The notes below the pieces were generated by a model, which saw nothing but the letters and a program-made list of their open reading frames with translations, was not told where the DNA came from and did no database searches. The position numbers and the translations under genes are program-made. Shown here piece by piece: positions 34,627 through 46,158 of a stretch of 64,000 bases of DNA. Location of the stretch: positions 62,001 through 126,000 of the forward strand of contig JALRME010000030.1 in assembly GCA_026120035.1 (NCBI GenBank). Reading direction: 5' to 3'. The first letter of the stretch is position 1. Each line of letters opens with the position of its first letter. This DNA is from Coleophoma eucalyptorum (taxonomy: Eukaryota > Ascomycota > Leotiomycetes > Helotiales > Dermateaceae).

Positions 34627-36063
34627 GATTTATATGAGGGAGAGACTGCACCTAAAATGTGGCAGGAATTGACTTTATATCATAGAACAACTTCTATTCC
34701 TTCGCTTTGTAATCAAATGTTCAAGAAAATGTCTACACAACGTTGGGATTTCTTTCAAACTGGTTGATAGATTTAGGGGCAGATAGAATGGTACTATATA
34801 ATAGTCCTCCTAGTCTAGGGCGATGCCCAGTGAAACATTTGACTAAAATTCCTAGGAGAAACAGACCAGGTACCGGTTTGTTTATTCATGCCGAGGAGTA
34901 TTGTATTCACCAGCAGCGGAGCGGTACATCCGCCCCATGCCAAGTGAAAAGCGGGTGGGTCGAGTCTAGAAGCCCACAGGGTTCTTTCTTTGTACTTAAA
35001 AGACAAGCTTTGCTGCCGTACTTTAAAGCAGAGGTGAGGGTTATTATTGGTGCACAAACTATCAAAGTATTGCTTAAAAATCCTTGGTTAGGTCAGTTAT
35101 TTTAATCTGCAATATTAAGGTTCGCTTTGGCTGAAGCTCCTGGATTATTCGCTTGGTAGAAGCTTTTTTTAATCTCTATGCGTTAAATAGAACGAATCAT
35201 CAAAGCCAATGCCGAAATAGGCGGGTTGCTAGAAGTAGCCGTTCAGAAAGGTCCCTTCTGCTACAAAAACACATGACGGTTCCGTGCTTTGCCTGCCCTG
35301 GCTCATGCCATAGTGGCCTGTTCTTTGCAATACTGCGTAACCATCCTGTAATCGAAATGTGCCACGAGGATTTTGCAGATATCTGGGGAAGCGGAATGAA
35401 CCATACGTCCATCTAATTAAACCTAGACATGAAACTCCTAGAGAAAATTCTCCACTAATGCAATGTAAACATGCTGCCTCCTGCCTACTTCGTGGGACAA
35501 TACGAAGAGGGAAATAGAAGGATTGAAACTCCATGGTGGAAAGGTGTTCGCATATCGTACCTGATTATCATTTCTCATGATGTACACCATGGTATAAGGT
35601 AAGTGCCGAAGGATCGTCGTCTGATTCCCAGGTTGTCGGTTAAGATGAGGATTCGGTTAGGGAGTGAAGACCAGGTAGTTACTGCTCCGGCAAATGAAAC
35701 ACGATGCTGTCCCCGGCCAGTGCCCCACGAAAGCCCTTCCAGTTTGCTAACGTCTTTCCAGAAGTAGGAAAACATCGCACGGCAATTTTAAATGGGTGGA
35801 TGGGGGTTTCGAACCTTTCTATGTTTTCGTTGCTGGCTTCTAGAGCATCGTACGCTTGTTAGAATACTACTTGACTTATCTGCGACGCCTCCTATGTGGA
35901 GTATCTCCGTTGAATCTTACCACCCCTGATGGCAAACATATATAAGCCAAGAGAGAGCCATGGACGCCTTCTCTACTCGCAGCAGTCTCACCATTATTCA
36001 TTCATTCTCTTAGCACTTTATTTCATTACATTCCTTATTTGATTCACTCTTTATACATTAACC
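34627..36063. other. Intergenic, end of the biosynthetic cluster, no gene seen
   Basis: Several short open frames on both strands (34743-35775) show no recognisable motif and overlap each other, as expected by chance. The last 120 bases are the protease promoter: TATATAA at 35940-35946, then a CT-rich leader to the ATG at 36064. Confidence 0.5.
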
Positions 36064-36867
36064 ATGAAGCTCCTCCTTGCCGTCCTGCCAACCCTTGTTG
36101 CGACTGCTGTTGCAGCTCCAAGCACTAGACTCAATGCAAAGGCCCGCCTTGCACGAAGCGCATCTCGCCATGCGCATAGCGCCGATGAGTTGAATGACTC
36201 TTGGGCAGGAGCAGCTCTCACCGAAGCGAACTCAGGCGAGATCTACACTGGCGTGTCAGCCACCTTCACCGTCGCTACCCCAAAGATCCCCACGGATGTC
36301 TCGAGCACGGATTCTTACACTGAGTCCACCTGGATCGGTATTGATGGCTACGGTTGTAACAACCTCTGGCAGTCGGGTATCGATGGCACTGTTGAGTCCA
36401 ACGGCGACATCTCCTACTATGCTTGGTACGAATGGTACCCGGCCGGCACGGAGGTTTTCGACCTAGGAACCATCTCCGCCGGTGATGTAAGTTATACACA
36501 CACCACCTTTAAAATTGTGAGATAACCAAAGCTAACCAATGTGCTCCAGGTTGTTAATGTCAATGTCACCACCGATGGACTTTCCAAGGGAACCGCAACC
36601 ATTGAAAACGTCACGACCGGCAAGACTGCGTCGAAGACGATGACCTCCACCAACACCCTCTGCGGATTGAGCGCTGAGTGGATCATGGAAGATCTTGGAT
36701 CTCTCGCCGGCTTTGGAACCGTTACTTTCGAGAAGGCTGTCGCAACCACCAACCAACGAACCTTGGGTCCCTCCGCATCCGACCTCTTGGATATTGAGAA
36801 CAGCAGCAACACTATCTTGACCAGCACTTCTGTTAACAGCACCTCCGTTGCTATCACCTACAAATAA
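36064..36867 (+). CDS. Secreted peptidase G1 (eqolisin; aspergillopepsin II-like glutamic protease)
   Basis: Two exons (36064-36486, 36550-36867; GTAAGT donor) giving 246 aa, a normal preproprotein length. A clear signal peptide (MKLLLAVLPTLVATAVA) is followed by a basic propeptide and the eqolisin beta-sandwich starting near NDSWAGAAL. The catalytic Gln is in CNNLWQSGID and the catalytic Glu in LSAEWIMEDL, matching the Gln/Glu dyad of the family; WIGIDGYG and YYAWYEWYPAG are further signatures. Enzymes of this group are secreted and act at acidic pH on protein substrates. Two Cys flank the core. It has a TATA box and pyrimidine-rich leader and lies apart from the polyketide cluster, so it is probably a nutritional protease. 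Confidence 0.93.
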
Positions 36868-38196
36868 ATGTAGAGAAAGTTTCCAGGGACGGAAAAAAAC
36901 GACATGCCGTGCATGAAGCAAAAAGTGGTTTATGTCTGGTGCATGTATATTCTCAATTATCTACCTCTTACATATTTCTAGCTGTAAATAGTTATCCTTT
37001 GCCTTTTTTGGCGCTGTAGTATATTTGAAATATATCATGATTTTTGCCTGATTGCGTTCTAAGAGTTTTGAATGACCTTAAACTGTAACGGCGAATATAA
37101 TTGGCGTACAATATCGTTATGATTTCCACGATTTTATATGCCATTATGATAGCGTGCTACAAGCCCGAGCGCCCGGTATGATTTGCAGCGATCGACCCGG
37201 GAGAAGCATTTAAAGCCAATCGATTTTACTCTTGGTATTCCGTGGTGAGTGGTGCCAGTAGGCTGGGACATAAATAGACAAGCCTTGGCGTCTGCCGCTC
37301 CCTATGGGGTGGTCTTTTTTCAGTTGCGGACAATGCACAATGCTAAGTTGATATATCGAATCATGAACTCCACAAGTTGTACTAATTCAGTATACTCCGC
37401 AAAGGCTCAAAGTGCTGTACATAACGGATCTCTAAAGTGTGATGTTGCCTTTTAATCAAGCATTTTCTTCATGGTACTTAAGGTTCAATTTCACATTGGC
37501 GACCATGTGAACGGGTTGACTGTCACTAACAAACATAAAAGACCCTGATAATGAAAACCCACCTTTGTGCTTGGTCTGGAAGTGCGAACAACTCGTTGAA
37601 TCCGTTATGGTCTAACGGTTATAAGTATTAAAGTTTAGCACCAAGTCGCTGGGCCCTTTCTGGGCCCAACACGCAACGTTACCACTATCTGAGGGGCACT
37701 TCTCTTGGACATCGTGAAGACAGGGAATACAAATGCAGCTGGGTGGATCGTGATGGTCTTTGGAAAGTGGAAGGGAAGGGATTACGAGGTACCGAGATAA
37801 GAGTTGACAGGAGCAGATATCTTGATCAAGCACTGTCGCCGCGCGCAAACGTCTTCCCCGCAGATGCACCTTCTTCTTCGATATCTTATCCGACTGCCGA
37901 GTTCAAAATGCAAGGAACCGGTCAAGGACGCAGCATGAACTACTGGAGGTGACGATATTTAATTACGTTTACCAGACCCTGGTATTCTTAATTGAGCCCA
38001 TTGCGAAAAAGGCTGGATTCTATCACTCCATTATGCAGAGGGGAACAGATCAGGAAAGAGTAACACGTTACATAGCACACAACATTGCCTTTGCAATTTC
38101 GGGTAGGATTCTCGTGATAGCGATAGGAATTATGTATACTCTTCGATAGTCGCTTCCCTCAAGCTTCTCAGGTTAGCTCTGAATAATCTTTCACAA
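36868..38196. other. Intergenic with a tRNA-like 5' fragment and unassigned frames
   Basis: Besides the tRNA-like fragment at 37601-37625, there are open frames at 37743-37952 and 37949-38149 on the plus strand; the latter ends in a hydrophobic segment (ILVIAIGIMYTL). I cannot link them by a splice model or to a family, so they are not called as genes. Confidence 0.4.
37601..37625 (+). repeat. tRNA-like 5' fragment (A-box, Glu-type)
   Basis: TCCGTTATGGTCTAACGGTT looks like the acceptor arm and D-arm of a fungal tRNA-Glu; TGGTCTAACGG fits the A-box rule TRGYNNARNGG exactly. Over the next 90 bases no anticodon arm, no B-box (GGTTCGANTCC) and no matching 3' acceptor strand is seen, so it is not a functional tRNA. 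It may be a relic of a tRNA, the head of a tRNA-derived SINE, or a break left by an insertion. Confidence 0.4.
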
Positions 38197-39975
38197 ATGA
38201 TGTTTTCTCGTCTTGCAGAAGCTGCAGCATTGCTTCTGCTCGTAAGAAGTTCCAATGCCTTTGACTATCCTGAAGGTGTACAAGTTTGGTGCGGGAAAGC
38301 TTACCGTGCTACGTAAGAAATTCTTGAAACGTTTCAGTATTCAATACTGATAAATTGTAGCAATGCTTCATTCGAGCCCGGTGGATGGTTAGACGAGCCG
38401 GTAGCATCCTCAGAGCCGCTCTTGGATCTCACGATTCGTCCCCGTACCAATATCTATGTTGCATCCGACGAATATGCGTCTGTGATTGTTGATGCAAAGA
38501 TCTCAAACATACATGGCGAAGCATATTACAACACGTCCTTTAATAAACAAACTAATGAAACCAAGTCATTCACTACTTTGTTCATCGACGTCTCCGTGGA
38601 CGATACCGGCCTCGATTTGGTATCAAATGCAAATGTTTCAATCAATTCCACTTCCAATGAGTTCATATTTTCACTGAGTCAACTCGAGCCTCAACTTGAA
38701 CCATACAACCTCAGTATAATTGGCTCTTCCGGAGATGGCAACCATTCATATGTTGCCACAACTCAACTTTATTACCTGCCAAGTCGCACGGACGGAGGAA
38801 ATGTAGTCAAGATCGATAATTTGTACGGAGGACTTCTGGTCCAGGATTTTACAACAAACTCATCTGAATGGACTCCTTTCTTCCCGTACACTTACTATAC
38901 GCTCTGGGATGAGTGGTTAGGAAAGTCGGTGGATACTTTGGATGTTTTCAAAGAGCGCGGGTATAACACGATTCATATAGTTCCTACTGGCACCCTTGGA
39001 GATTTTGACTTCCCATACAGCAACTTGACTGTTTATCTGGAGCGAGCCAAAGAGCTTGGCCTATGGATCCACTGGGGAATGCGCGGGTCCTACACAAATC
39101 TCACTTATGTGGCCGAGCAAGTGGAACAAGTGAATGTTTGGCCCAACATTCTCTCGTGGTATACTGCCGATGAACCGGACGGACAGGTCCAACCACTTAA
39201 CTCAACCAAGATCGCGTACGATTACATCAAGACCCAAGATCCTTGGCGTCCAATTTCTATGGCCCTCAACTGTGAGAACTACTATTTTGAGGAGTACACC
39301 TCTGGTACCGATATCATACTCTCCGATGTATATCCAATCTCTGTGAATACTTCATGGTCCACTGTTTATGATACCGCATGTAACACGACGTACGGCTGCT
39401 GTGGCTGCGACAACTGCGAAGGCAAATTCGAGGACATTTCTAACAGGTTTACACTCTTTTCCAATTACCAAGACTGGCTTGGAATACCAAAGAAACCACA
39501 TTGGGGTGCACCACAAGCCTTTGGTAACGAGACTTTCTGGTCAAGATACCCAACTGTTGATGAAGAAATCGTGATGAACGTTCTCAGCATTAATCATGAT
39601 GCAAAGGGCATTGTGATGTGGGACTATCCGACCGAGCCGGGAATCATCAGTGCAACAGGCGACCTCTCGAAGGTACTTTCCACAAGTGCTGTCACAGATC
39701 TCTTACTTGGCACCTACACAATTGGAAGTCTTCCAGTAACGGGAAACAAAAGAGCTGATGCCTCTGCCTGGGTCGTGGGCAGTCAGATGTTGGTCAGCAT
39801 TGTAAACTTAGAGTATGGGCCCAAGAACAGCATGGTCACAGTGACACTCCCAGAATCTGCAAAGTCTATAAGCAGCGTGCTTTGGGGAACTGGCAATTGG
39901 ACTTTGTCGGGTAGTATGATCTCGACTCCAGCCATGGCAGGTCTGCAAGTAGACATTCTTCTTTTTGATATCTAG
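38197..39975 (+). CDS. Secreted glycoside-hydrolase-like protein (TIM-barrel core)
   Basis: Two exons (38197-38312, 38361-39975; GTAAGA donor, TTGTAG acceptor), 576 aa. A signal peptide (residues 1 to about 22, SRLAEAAALLLLVRSSNA) precedes GVQVWCGKAYRAT and NASFEPGGWLDEP, a start conserved in a fungal family annotated only as glycoside-hydrolase-like. A beta-sandwich domain follows, then a barrel with YGGLLVQDFT, ERGYNTIHIVPTG, LGLWIHWGMRG, ILSWYTADEPDG and KGIVMWDYPTEPG. The acidic residues of TADEPDG at a strand end are candidates for catalysis. There are many N-glycosylation sites and a Cys-rich loop (CNTTYGCCGCDNC). No substrate can be assigned from sequence. Secretion fits degradation of an extracellular polysaccharide or glycoprotein. 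Confidence 0.8.
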
Positions 39976-41157
39976 ATTTTCACGAGTAGGGTCTTCTACA
40001 TGGACACTAATATAATGTCAAATAATCTTTGCCTTTGAGGGCTCATAATTGCAAATATCCATCTTCCCAAGACAGTGTCAAATTTTTCAAACGAAAGAAT
40101 GTTATCTTATTGAAAGCTCCGATGCGACGATATCCACCATGGATGTTAACTGCACACTTCTGTTGCTAACTGCAAACTATATGGCAATTCTACTTATGAT
40201 CTCAAGCTAAAGAAATTACCGTTTTATGACTGCGCCTTCGTAAGATTAAGGTAAGACCCAAGGCACGGTGCTGAAGCCTAAAGCTTAACTGAACCTACAT
40301 ATTCCACAAGCGAGGACATCTCCATAATCACGGCTTGCTTCGCCCCACGCCTATAGTGACGCGCTCTTTATTACTCATTTGGTTCCCCGAAGGCGACGAA
40401 AATAAGGGTCCGCGGCCTTGGAAGATACGGATATGCTGTGCTGCTGGCTTGTGTGAGAGGTTTTTGGTTGGCGGGATATACTCGATTGCCACTGTCGGTT
40501 TGTTGACGATTTTGAGGGAAGGGGGGGGGGCAACAAATTGTCCCAGAAGCTGCACAGTCTGTCTCTTATTATGATCTTTATTGACGTATCTTACCGTTGC
40601 TTATTGGCTTGCTGCCAGGATTAGACAGACCCTTCTAGCGCGTTACTCATGATTATCAATCCCGATTAAGAGTTGCTAGCAAATCACCAAGAGAGTCTAT
40701 TGATCCAATCTCAAGCCCTACAGAAATAGTTCGATGAATAATCAAGCGGTTCGAGTTCCGAGACCGGTCTTTTCTGGTTATCGTGCAATAGATCCGAGGG
40801 ATCTAAGGCCATCATCCAGATTTCACCGAGGTATTGATGAAGGAGCATATTCCCCCCAGTCATCCGTCCATTTACTGGCCAATAATCCGAAAGAAACATG
40901 CAAGTCTGCATGAACGGTATCTAGATAAAAAGCCGACGTGCATTTTGGCATCACCTGCTAATCGTTTCCTCTTGCGTCTATCCGTGAATTGATTAGGAAT
41001 TGCCGAAAGATTGTGGGGTTGATTATTCGTGTGTGGGGTGCGGGGTACATTTTTACTAGAGCTATAAACCACGATACCTGGTGCTCAACAAAAAGGAATC
41101 GCTTCCCTAGAGCTCTATCGGTATTCCTGCAAACGCCTTTCCCAACGTACAGCGAAA
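39976..41157. other. Intergenic, no gene seen
   Basis: Only short frames without motifs are present. A run of ten G at 40521-40530 is the one notable simple sequence. The end holds the promoter of the Dal5-type permease gene. Confidence 0.5.
40521..40530 (+). repeat. G10 homopolymer
   Basis: Ten consecutive G in otherwise AT-rich spacer; prone to slippage and base-calling error. No further meaning is seen. Confidence 0.6.
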
Positions 41158-42838
41158 ATGAATCCTGACATACTCGAAAAGCCTATAGGTGCTGTTCACG
41201 CGGACAATGCTTCGAAGCTTGAAGATTACCATGATCCATCCTCCCCCAATCTGGATTATGATGGGAGCGATAATGTGGACTTCGCTCACATTGATGAGAA
41301 GGCCGTACTCCGAAAGATGGACCTCCGGTTAATTCCAATGCTTGCTTTACTTTACCTTCTCAGCTTTCTAGACAGAGGCAACATTGGCAACGCGAAGATC
41401 GAAGGGCTAACAGAGACGCTGAATATGGATGGGCCGCAGTACAACTGGTGTCTCACAGTTTTCTTCTTCACCTACTGCGTCTTTGAAGTTCCCAGTAATC
41501 TCATGTATGTTTGTATTTCTTGGTTCTAACAGTCAAGTTCTAATGACCTCAGGTTGAAGAGACTACGCCCTTCCGTATGGCTTCCCACCATCATGGTGGC
41601 TTGGGGTGTGGTTATGACATTGATGGGAATTGTCCAGTCGTATCATGGCCTCCTCGTTGCCCGTTTATTTCTTGGGGTCACCGAAGCAGGATTGTATCCG
41701 GGTGTCGCATACTATATTACGATGTGGTATTGTCGAGACGAGGCGCAATTTCGACAAGCCATGTTCTTCAGCGCTGCCAGTGTTGCTGGAGCATTCTCTG
41801 GCCTGCTCGCTTATGGTATTGCACATATGGATGGCGTGGGTGGTTTAGAAGGTTGGCGATGGATGTTAGTTATTTTTAGCTACCTTGGAAATCTTGGTGA
41901 CGTTGCTAACAACCTTCAGTTTCATCCTCGAGGGAATTGTCACAGTCCTTGTGGCACTTTCTGCATATTTCATTATATACGACTTTCCCGAGACAGCAGC
42001 TTTCTTAACCGCCGAAGAAAGAGCTTGGGTGGTCCATCGTTTGCGATACCAAGGATCTAAAGGCTCTGGTCAGATGGTTGCGGAGTCGGAGCATTTCGAG
42101 TGGAAACACGTTATTAGCGCTTTCACAGATTGGCAGATATATGTCGGGCTATTTGTATGTCTTCAATCCATGAGTTTGCTCGAAGTGTACTGACTCTGGT
42201 AGATGTATTGGGGAGTCGTTTGTCCACTCTATGGAATCTCACTTTTCTTACCTACAATTATCAACCAACTCGGATACGTCTCGTCGACTGCTCAACTTTT
42301 AACCGTACCCATTTATATCACCGCCGCAGTCCTTTCTGTCACGACAGCTTTCTATGCGGATCGATCCAAAGTTGGAAGAGCTCCTTACGTCTTCATACCA
42401 ATGTTTGCAATCCTCGTCGGTTACATTATGGCCCTTGCAGGGTCGGCGCATGGAGGAGTTCCGGGCGTGGTATATGCGGGAGTCTTCATAGCGACTTGTG
42501 GCCTGTATCCCGCATTCCCAGGAAATATCTGCTGGATATCAAATAACCTAGCTGGGTCTTACAAACGCTCTGCAGGAATGGCTTTCCATATTGGAGTCGG
42601 GAACTTGGGAGGTGCCATGGCATCGAACTTTTATCGGGCAACTGATAAGCCAAAGTACATCCTGGGCCATTCCTTGGAGATCTCTTTCGTGAGCGTTGGC
42701 CTTATAGCAGTCGTGGTGCTGAGGTTAAATTATGCAAGGATCAATAAGGCAAGAGACAGGCATGGAAACATGGGTTATAGTATTGAAAAGCTGAGTGAAA
42801 TGGGGGATAAGGCACCAACTTTTAGATATATGCTTTAG
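41158..42838 (+). CDS. Major facilitator permease, allantoate (Dal5)/ACS type
   Basis: Four exons (41158-41504, 41553-41864, 41920-42154, 42203-42838), all in frame, 509 aa with twelve predicted helices. Signature segments of the anion:cation symporter fungal group: KMDLRLIPMLALLYLLSFLD at the first helix, RGNIGNAKIEGL, LFLGVTEAGLYPGVAYY, GWRWIFILEGIVT and AFPGNICWISNNLAG. Known relatives carry allantoate, nicotinate, biotin-precursor or other small organic anions into the cell with protons. It is convergent (97 bases apart) with an FMN-dependent monooxygenase of the NtaA/DszA type, and a second permease of the same superfamily lies beyond that. This suggests uptake of a nitrogen- or sulfur-containing compound that the monooxygenase attacks; the substrate is not known. 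Confidence 0.92.
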
Positions 42839-42935
42839 ACTTTGATAGAAGGCTATTTATACTTCTGTTAGAGACTAATGTGGTCTTTCATCCAGATTTG
42901 TAGTTTTCCTTGGCCCATAAAACAGCAATGTTACC

Positions 42936-44791
42936 TTAATCGGCTACAAATGGTGTATCCTCCTTATACACATCATATTTATACTTACTACCGGTGTGAT
43001 CATCTCTTAAGTGTGCTTGGCCAGCGCCATATACCTTCTCGCGTGCAGTGAGACCATCCGCCTTCTCGGGATAGATACCCCGACGGCGGAGCTCTGGCAC
43101 CAGGAGATCAACCACATCTTCGAAGCTTCCAGGCGTTGTGACATAGCCAAGGTTAAATCCATCCACATCAGCCTCAGCTATCCAACGCTCAAGCTCATCG
43201 GCAACTGTAGATGGTGATCCAACAGCCACGGGTCCCAGACCACCAATTGATGCTCGCTCCGCTATAATCTCAGGAGTCCAAGCAGGAACATCTTTGCTAG
43301 TGGTGGTAAAGGCGGTAAGTGTGGAAGTGACCTTATGAACTTCTAGCGAGTCTTCTTTTGTGATTACCTTGTCTAGAGGCAGTCTTGAGAGATCAATACC
43401 GGTCCAGCCACTGACAAGGACAAGACCTCCAATCTTAGAAGCGTATTTCTGAAGTTCCTTTAACTTCTCTTGCGCTTCCTCATCGGTACGTCCAATTATT
43501 GGGGTGAGAGTGGAGAAGAATTTGATTGAAGCTGGATCACGTCCTTCTTCCTTGGCAAGCTTCCGAATATTTGCAATTTTGGGAGCCAAAACTGATGGTG
43601 CATGGCCGGTGACAAAAATTGCTTCTGCATGCTTGGAAGCAAAAGAAGACCCAGCACTGAAGGAAATAAATCAATTAAATGAACAACTTGGAGATAGGAG
43701 TACGACTGACGCTGAAGTCCCAGCCTGGAACAGAAAGGGTGTTCGCTGTGGGGAAGGATCAACAATATGTCTTGTCTCTAAATTGAAGTATTTGCCATGG
43801 TGGTTAATCTGTCGTATTCTGTCCGGGTCAATATACGCATCATTTTCAACATCCTTGATGATTGCATCATCACTCCAGGAGCCTTCCCAAAGTTTGTAGA
43901 GCACTCTCAGGTATTCGTCTGCTTGGTTGTATCTTTCATCATGCTCAATAGGAGTCTCGAGACCAATTGCTTTAAAGGCGCTCTTCTTCCAAGATGTCAC
44001 GATATTCCTAAAAGCACGATTTAGCAATTACGTTTGTAACGTATCCCTGGGCGCTTATGAAGCCATCAAATCACTACTTCGAGAAACGGTTTGGGGATAT
44101 CAAAATCTTGGAAAAGCTTACCATCCGACTCTTCCACCTGTGAGATGGTCAAGGGTAGAAAATCGCTTTGCGAGGAGGAACGGTGGTTCAAAGCTTGTAC
44201 TTGCAGTGATACCGAATGCCAAGTTCTTTGTGACTGATAATCCGTTAAAATATTGCAATATGCAGTCTAAGAAGTATATTTGAGGTTAAATTACCAGCGG
44301 CCATTGCACTAATAGGCTATCAAATGTCAGTATATTAACTAATTGTAAGAGTGCTATCACGCTTACAATTGTTGGGTCAGTAACAGGCCATTGTGCCGCC
44401 CGTCTGATACAATTGTCCAAGCTTCCCTCATAGGTATCATATCCGCCATATGTATCTGCGAGGAATAAGGCATTGATATTGCCTCGCTCGAGAATCTGAG
44501 CCAGGTCTGTCCAATACTTCAGATCGCGTTTCTCGGCAGACCTGTCGTTGGGATTCTAAGTGCAATGTTAGCAATCCTGGGTTAGAGTTGCTGATAAGCG
44601 GGAAATGTTGATTCTCATACCCTCCATTGGCCAGGACTCAAGTGTCCTACAGTCGACATGTCAAAGGCATTCAGCAAAATTGGTTTCTTTTTGTAGCCAC
44701 TCTGCACACGACCATCTGAAGTAAGTTCTTGGGCACCACCATCTACCACAGGTGAGGCGGTGGTATGCGACGCTTCATTACCGAGAGTCAT
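42936..44791 (-). CDS. FMN-dependent monooxygenase, NtaA/SnaA/DszA-like (luciferase-like fold)
   Basis: Six exons (44791-44621, 44555-44367, 44316-44295, 44233-44122, 44007-43711, 43656-42936), including a 22-base micro-exon; all junctions keep frame, giving 503 aa. Family signatures in order: KKPILLNAFDMSTVGHLSPGQ, DLAQILERGNINALFLADTY, FGITASTSFEPPFLLAKRFS, LDHLTGGRVGWNIVTSW, ERYNQADEYLRVLYKLWEGS, PFLFQAGTSAAG and AAW-like helices near the end. Proteins of this class use FMNH2 from a partner reductase to cleave C-N or C-S bonds (nitrilotriacetate, dibenzothiophene sulfone, pristinamycin IIA substrates). No signal peptide is seen. It sits between two organic-anion permease genes, suggesting a scavenging module. 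The intron before exon 5 is long (114 bases), and intron 5 uses a GTCAGT donor. Confidence 0.9.
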
Positions 44792-46158
44792 ATTGTTGAA
44801 TTTTGGTTTTTAGCCCTTTTGATTCAGTCCGACTGGTAGCAAATGGCCAGTAACGCAGAGAAAATATAGAGGACTGCCTCGACTTATCTTTACAACTTCG
44901 GACGCGATGGCTCTGGGGGTTCGCCGGCCAAATAACTTTGGCCGAACATTCGCACGACAGCCATGCTTCATATGACAACACTCGCATGGTACTTGAATGA
45001 TCTGCAATTTTGTCATCATGGGGTCCTACCAAGTATTGTCTTCCCCACTAGCCCGGGTTTTTCTCTCTCCATTCTTGTCGGCTCCTCAATCGAGTGATAC
45101 TGTGCCTTCGAAATATGTTGCTTGGATTGCGTGCTTATGGTGCATAAGGTGCCAGAATACATGGAATAGATTAGCGAATGGGGTGTTGGCAGCAACCCAG
45201 TTCCATGAGAGAGCATTGTAAGAAAGGTCAAGCAAAAAGCCAGCAATAAATATTAGCTATGAAAGAGGGTTATAGAGGATGTGTATTGATTAAGACTCAA
45301 TTGAAGAAATTGGAAGGTCTACATCGGCATGGAAAGCCTCGCTTCACATCAAAACATCTCTGTCGGAGCAACTCACGATTGTCAAATCCGAACTGAGCAC
45401 AAAATCAACGGCCAACACAGCAACTTATCAAGCACCGATAATACCCTGTTTACCGTTAGAATGTGACTTATGAAAATTCCGCTCAGGATTGGAAGATCAC
45501 GGGACGAGCCGGCGTAAATTCGCGAATCACTCATAGGTCGTCGTCTATCGCAATATGCACCATCATTTCGCAAGAACGCCAAATTGGTTTACCCACACAC
45601 CTCTAGCCACTTACCTAAGACCTTGGTTCACATAATCTGTGACCCTTCTCGGCGGGGCAATCTATGGTGTCACTTCCAGCCCTGATGGGAATTAACCTAT
45701 GCTCGTTCTGCAAGGACACGGGCTTTGCTTAGCAATAGACGAATCAATTTTCCTCAGCATTGCTCTATCTCGTTATGATACCATGATAACATGGAAGATC
45801 CCCCTGTATTCCAGAGTCTCGGTGGCTCATCTTTCAGTCTATTTGGCCTTGGCCGCATGCTACACGCACAGCGAAGATTTGTCGTTGGCTTAGAGCGTCA
45901 TGGGTTGTGCAAAGTCTGCTTGTCGGGAAGCATTTTAGGCTTACAATTGGTAGATTCATCCCTCCTTATGAGGATATTTCTTGCTTGCGTGATAACCCCC
46001 TCTTACCGGGTTTTTAACCCTGGAAAAAAAAAGTCTCACTCAAGTTCTTTTCACATGCAGTGCGCAGGGAGGATCTATAGATACCGATGTCTCTCTCATA
46101 CTCGTGTCTCAATACCACCAATCTTTCTACAAATTTGCTTAACTAGACAATTCCAATA
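44792..46158. other. Divergent promoter region between monooxygenase and Liz1-type permease
   Basis: No gene is seen; short frames overlap on both strands without motifs. The shared upstream position of a degradative enzyme and a transporter suits co-regulation. I found no clear GATA cluster or long dyad. Confidence 0.5.

Noticed and set aside
35153..35775. Cluster of overlapping open frames on both strands
   Set aside because: No motif, no splice model and mutual overlap; treated as chance.
35800..35825. B-box-like GGTTCGAAACC on the minus strand, suggesting a tRNA
   Set aside because: The flanking bases do not form a T-stem and no A-box or acceptor arm lies at the right distance.
37743..38149. 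Two plus-strand frames that could be a small membrane-protein gene
   Set aside because: They differ in phase, no intron joins them, and neither matches a family I know.
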